NCBI GenBank assembly: GCA_003662485.1
Contig: QMYD01000043.1
Coordinates: forward strand, 1 to 7,947
Reading direction: 5' to 3'
DNA length: 7,947 bases
Origin: Candidatus Hecatellales archaeon
Lineage (GTDB): Archaea > Thermoproteota > Bathyarchaeia > Hecatellales > Hecatellaceae
The position numbers and the translations under genes are program-made. This document shows positions 5,632 through 7,947 of the stretch, one piece after another. Within the stretch, counting starts at the first letter, position 1; the number at the start of each line of letters is the position of its first letter. The notes under the pieces were generated by a model. That model ran no database searches and was not told the DNA's origin. It saw only the letters and a program-made list of their open reading frames with translations.

Positions 5632-6180
5632 ATGGTGACTGGCAGGCGTAGGGTTTACGTGTTCGATGCTTCAGCCTTCATTGAAGGCTTGGAAGGCCTG
5701 GCCTTCGAGGACCAGGTTTTCACCACTCCAGAAGTGGTGGAGGAGCTTAGGGAGGCTGAGGTTAAGGGTAGAAGCGAGCTAGCTAGGGAGCTTGGCAGGG
5801 TTAGGGTTGAAAGTCCAAGGCTGAAGCATGTGGAGGAGGCTGAGAGGGCTGCCTTCCAAACCGGAGACTTTTCCAGGCTTTCAAAGGCAGACCTTTCGCT
5901 TCTAGCTCTCGCAGTCCAGCTTAGGGCTGAAGGTTTAAGCCCAACCATCGTAAGCGGCGACTATGCTGTTCAAAACGTGGCTGAACAGTTAAACCTCAAC
6001 TATGCCTCCACCCTGAGGATTAAGCATAGGATTCGATGGTTAACCTACTGTTCATCCTGTGGTAGAAGTTTTCCTCCAGGCTTCAGGCTGGAGTGCTGCC
6101 CTACGTGTGGTGGGAGGCTTAAACGTAAACCTTTGGAGAGGGGTAAAGCCGGAGGAGGGGGGAAGAGGCTTGGAAATTGA
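5617..6180 (+). CDS. nob1: Nob1-type rRNA maturation endonuclease (PIN domain plus zinc ribbon)
   Basis: Endonuclease expected to cut the 3' end of 16S rRNA in pre-small-subunit particles. The PIN domain (about 12-135) shows the acidic metal-binding residues in their usual settings: Asp17 in VFDASAFI, Glu43 in EVVEEL, Asp92 in SKADLSLLALA and Asp115 in SGDYAVQNVA. A zinc ribbon follows with Cys145/Cys148 (CSSC) and Cys161/Cys164 (CPTCGG), then a basic glycine-rich tail. The length, 187 residues, is usual for archaeal Nob1. ATG 5617 is given as the start; ATG 5632 (residue 6), closer to the PIN strand and preceded by AAGGG, is equally possible. The tail overlaps the MazG-like gene by 11 bases, and its glycine codons form that gene's SD. 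Confidence 0.93.
   Translation: MFKGLMVTGRRRVYVFDASAFIEGLEGLAFEDQVFTTPEVVEELREAEVKGRSELARELGRVRVESPRLKHVEEAERAAFQTGDFSRLSKADLSLLALAVQLRAEGLSPTIVSGDYAVQNVAEQLNLNYASTLRIKHRIRWLTYCSSCGRSFPPGFRLECCPTCGGRLKRKPLERGKAGGGGKRLGN
6151..6162 (+). promoter_or_regulatory. Shine-Dalgarno setting the MazG-like start
   Basis: GGAGGAGGGGGG inside the end of nob1 lies 7 bases before TTG 6170. It makes that codon the best start for the next gene, and explains the run of four glycines in the Nob1 tail. Confidence 0.55.
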
Positions 6181-6451
6181 AGGATTCCAGCAGCTTATAA
6201 GGCAGGTATACTTTCACAAGGATTCGAGGAGGGGTGCTTATGGAACCTTCATGTGGCTTCTTGAGGAGGTGGCTGAGCTGGGTCAAGCCCTCCAGGGGAG
6301 GGGGAGCCTTGAAGAGGAGTTCGCCGACGTCTTAGCCTGGCTCTGCTCCCTAGCCAACGTGGCTGGTGTAAGCTTGGAAAGGGCAGCCCTAAAAAAGTAT
6401 GCTGGAAAATGTCCGAGATGCGGGTTTAAACCCTGCCGCTGCCCTGAGTAG
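6170..6451 (+). CDS. MazG-like nucleotide pyrophosphohydrolase with zinc-knuckle tail
   Basis: Small all-alpha NTP pyrophosphohydrolase, 93 residues from TTG 6170. The metal-binding pattern of the MazG/dUTPase-like superfamily is present: EEVAE (32-36) on one helix and ExxD in EFAD (50-53) on the next, followed by a third helix from about 55. The C-terminus, CPRCGFKPCRC, holds Cys81, Cys84, Cys89 and Cys91, a probable zinc knuckle of a type seen on archaeal MazG-like proteins. Such enzymes hydrolyse NTPs or dNTPs to monophosphates, often as house-cleaning; the substrate here cannot be read from sequence. The frame is open back to about 6059, but that part has no family resemblance and lies wholly inside nob1. 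Probably co-transcribed and translationally coupled with nob1. Confidence 0.83.
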   Translation: MEIEGFQQLIRQVYFHKDSRRGAYGTFMWLLEEVAELGQALQGRGSLEEEFADVLAWLCSLANVAGVSLERAALKKYAGKCPRCGFKPCRCPE

Positions 6452-6459
6452 GCTCAGCC

Positions 6460-6615
6460 TTAAGCCTTATCCTCCCTGAGTTTAAGCCAGTACTCCTTGT
6501 TTAGGATGCAGCCTGGGTCTGGTGCAAGCACGTCGCCGTAGTAGCAGTAGGCTCTCGCCCTACACCCTCCGCAAGTATACCTGTACTCGCAGGAGCCACA
6601 GTTCTCCTTAAGTCA
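6460..6615 (-). pseudogene. C-terminal SPASM segment cut off by an in-frame TGA
   Basis: In the same frame as the radical SAM gene, TGA at 6615-6613 is followed by 50 sense codons and a TAA at 6462-6460. The encoded segment begins LKENCGSCEYRYTCGGCRAR and continues to DPGC; it holds the second set of SPASM cysteines (NCGSC, TCGGC, YC, GC). With the upstream gene it completes a normal SPASM domain. No ATG, GTG or TTG occurs in frame until GTG at the 28th codon, beyond the main cysteines, so separate initiation would not yield a useful protein. The extended end leaves only 8 bases to the MazG-like stop, in keeping with the tight convergent ends elsewhere. It could be recoded, recently broken, or intact with a base-calling error. 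Confidence 0.8.
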
Positions 6616-7947
6616 GTCCTTATTCCTCAGAGCCTCAAGTAGCGGATGTTTCCTCCACATTTCCTCGAAGTCGTCTTTGAGGAGGTTTCCAAGTTTAACC
6701 TCCTCCTTGTGGGGGAAGAAAACGCAGGGGTAGATGTCGCCATTAGGCTCAATAGAAACGTAGAAGCGGCCTGCCCCACATCCGCCTATGAAGTCAGCCA
6801 GCCTTTTAAGCTGGCCTGTAAGCTTTGGATTGTAGAAGTGGGTGGGGATGATGGATTCGCCCCCACTCTCAATGGCTTCAACCTTTAGGATTCGGCTGAG
6901 CTCCGGATGCGAGTTTACCCGCTCCCAGATTTTCCCCTCCTCTATTTCCTGTGCTATCCTAGCGAAATAAGGGGCGGTTGAAAGCACGTTTACACGCTTG
7001 GTTTTCAGCATGTTCCAGCAGGTGATGAGGAGGGCTTCCCTCTCCTCAGGTGTTAAATCCGCCTCCACGATGTCTCTTCCACGGCCGGTGGGGACGAAAT
7101 TGTAGAGCATGAACCAGTCTGCTCCAAGCTTGTCCACAAACTCTATGAGTTCGGGGATTTCCTTATAGTTGTAGCGGGTGGCTGTGGCTGCAACCTCCAC
7201 GAAGAAGTCCTCTGCCACGCAGTTCTCAATACCCTTAACGGTTTTCTCGAAGGCTCCTGGAACCCCCCGGAAGCGGTCGTGGGTTTCAGGGTTTACACCG
7301 TCAAGGCTTATCTGCACGAATTGGAGGCCAGCCCTCTTATACTCCTTAACCTTCTCCCTAGAGGCGAAGACTATGGCGTTAGTGGCCATGGCTACGTAAA
7401 TCCCTTTCTTGGAGGCATGTTCAACCAGCTTGAGCATGTCAGGCCTAACCGTTGGCTCCCCGCCGGAGAAGGCTAGAATTACAACGCCAGCCCTACTCAG
7501 AATGTCTATGCCCCTCATAGCCTCCTCTGTGGTTAGTTCACCCTCCACGGGAACGCCTGGCTCGGAGCGCTCATAGCAGTGGATGCAGCGGAGGTTGCAG
7601 GCTCTGGTTATGTCCCATACGATTTGGAAGGGAGCTCCGGGAGTATAGGGTTTCCTCACTCCAAACCAGGCTATACCCTTAATCACGTTTACGAGGCCTC
7701 TCCTCCAGTAGGGGTCGCTAAACTTCGACTTGAGTTTTTCCTTGGAGACTCCGAAGGCCTTTGCTCCAGCATCGATTACTGGGGCTATAAGCCTCCTAGC
7801 CAGCCTACATTTCAGGCAGGCCTTCTCCCTCAAGCCAATATAGAGTTCGAGGGCTACCTCAAGCCTGTTAGCTCCATCCTGCTCGCAGTAGCCTGAAAAC
7901 CTCGTGAGGAGGCTTCTGGTTAAAGGGTTATCAGCAACCTTCTTAAA
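6613..7947 (-). CDS. Radical SAM/SPASM domain protein, N-terminus beyond the window, apparent early stop
   Basis: Iron-sulfur radical enzyme of unknown substrate, related in architecture to PqqE/AhbC/AhbD-type SPASM proteins. The frame is open to the window edge: 38 codons lie upstream of TTG 7833 and read like protein (RLEVALELYIGLREK), so the real start is probably outside. The order is an N-terminal helical region with CLKC (7818-7807), the radical SAM cluster motif CNLRCIHC (7599-7576), the SAM-binding SGGEP near 7459, QISLDGVNPETHD, and the first half of a SPASM domain (GGCGAG, PNGDIYPCVFFP). The frame then meets TGA 6615-6613, while the remaining SPASM cysteines continue in the same frame beyond it. 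If translation stops there, auxiliary cluster binding is lost. No neighbouring peptide or cofactor gene is visible to indicate the substrate. Confidence 0.88.
   Translation of the reverse strand, partial: FKKVADNPLTRSLLTRFSGYCEQDGANRLEVALELYIGLREKACLKCRLARRLIAPVIDAGAKAFGVSKEKLKSKFSDPYWRRGLVNVIKGIAWFGVRKPYTPGAPFQIVWDITRACNLRCIHCYERSEPGVPVEGELTTEEAMRGIDILSRAGVVILAFSGGEPTVRPDMLKLVEHASKKGIYVAMATNAIVFASREKVKEYKRAGLQFVQISLDGVNPETHDRFRGVPGAFEKTVKGIENCVAEDFFVEVAATATRYNYKEIPELIEFVDKLGADWFMLYNFVPTGRGRDIVEADLTPEEREALLITCWNMLKTKRVNVLSTAPYFARIAQEIEEGKIWERVNSHPELSRILKVEAIESGGESIIPTHFYNPKLTGQLKRLADFIGGCGAGRFYVSIEPNGDIYPCVFFPHKEEVKLGNLLKDDFEEMWRKHPLLEALRNKD

Noticed and set aside
6059..6169. Longer N-terminus for the MazG-like protein
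   Set aside because: The upstream part lies wholly inside the Nob1 zinc-ribbon coding region and has no family resemblance. The TTG at 6170 has a good SD and fits the usual start of the fold.
6422..6433. Perfect 12-base palindrome GGGTTTAAACCC
   Set aside because: It falls in the zinc-knuckle codons of the MazG-like gene and is explained by them. A palindrome with no loop does not form a useful terminator hairpin.
6613..6615. TGA as selenocysteine or as a reassigned sense codon
   Set aside because: pyrF, deoxyhypusine synthase and nob1 end properly at TGA. The affected site is not a usual cysteine position, and there are only 8 bases between the extended stop and the next gene's stop, with no SECIS-like hairpin that I could recognise. 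Not excluded, but not the leading view.
1..7947. CRISPR arrays, tRNA or rRNA genes, insertion sequences, defence modules
   Set aside because: I saw no regularly spaced repeats, no tRNA-like or rRNA-like stretch, no transposase motifs and no terminal inverted repeats. The window is mainly conserved core genes.

Overview
This 7.9-kb window is compact archaeal chromosome. The evidence is a set of archaeal/eukaryotic-type information genes lying together: eIF5A with its hypusine lysine, deoxyhypusine synthase, archaeal SRP54, a Nob1-type rRNA endonuclease and ribosomal protein S25e. S25e is typical of the TACK (and Asgard) side of the archaea rather than Euryarchaeota, so I infer an uncultivated, probably thermophilic TACK-type archaeon. 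Arginine is mostly AGG. TTG is a frequent start codon, usually behind a clear Shine-Dalgarno (SD) sequence. Gene ends meet or overlap repeatedly.

Layout. At 29-802 (+) is pyrF, orotidine 5'-phosphate decarboxylase. It overlaps tail-to-tail a small ribbon-helix-helix regulator on the minus strand (784-942). A non-coding stretch of about 230 bases (943-1233) carries the divergent promoters of the regulator and of S25e (1234-1569, +); it includes a 17-base imperfect direct repeat. S25e meets a minus-strand run read right to left: NAD kinase (5604-4744), eIF5A (4688-4293), deoxyhypusine synthase (4225-3287), SRP54 (3290-1941) and a cyclophilin-like protein (1940-1566). Divergent from NAD kinase, with 12 bases between the starts, is Nob1 (5617-6180, +), which overlaps a small MazG-like pyrophosphohydrolase (6170-6451, +). 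The right end is a minus-strand radical SAM/SPASM gene that runs off the window.

How the genes work together. eIF5A and deoxyhypusine synthase are substrate and modifying enzyme, adjacent on one strand. SRP54 overlaps the synthase by 4 bases, and the cyclophilin-like gene abuts SRP54 with no gap, so synthase, SRP54 and cyclophilin-like protein are probably one transcript. Nob1 and S25e add small-subunit maturation and structure. NAD kinase, PyrF and the MazG-like protein handle nucleotides and cofactors.

The most unusual feature is an in-frame TGA at 6613-6615 in the radical SAM gene. After it the same frame continues for 50 clean codons that encode the missing cysteine-rich half of the SPASM domain, ending at TAA 6460-6462. 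This is a recent nonsense mutation, a sequence error or stop-codon readthrough; the window alone cannot decide. I saw no tRNA, rRNA, CRISPR array, insertion sequence or obvious new multi-gene system.
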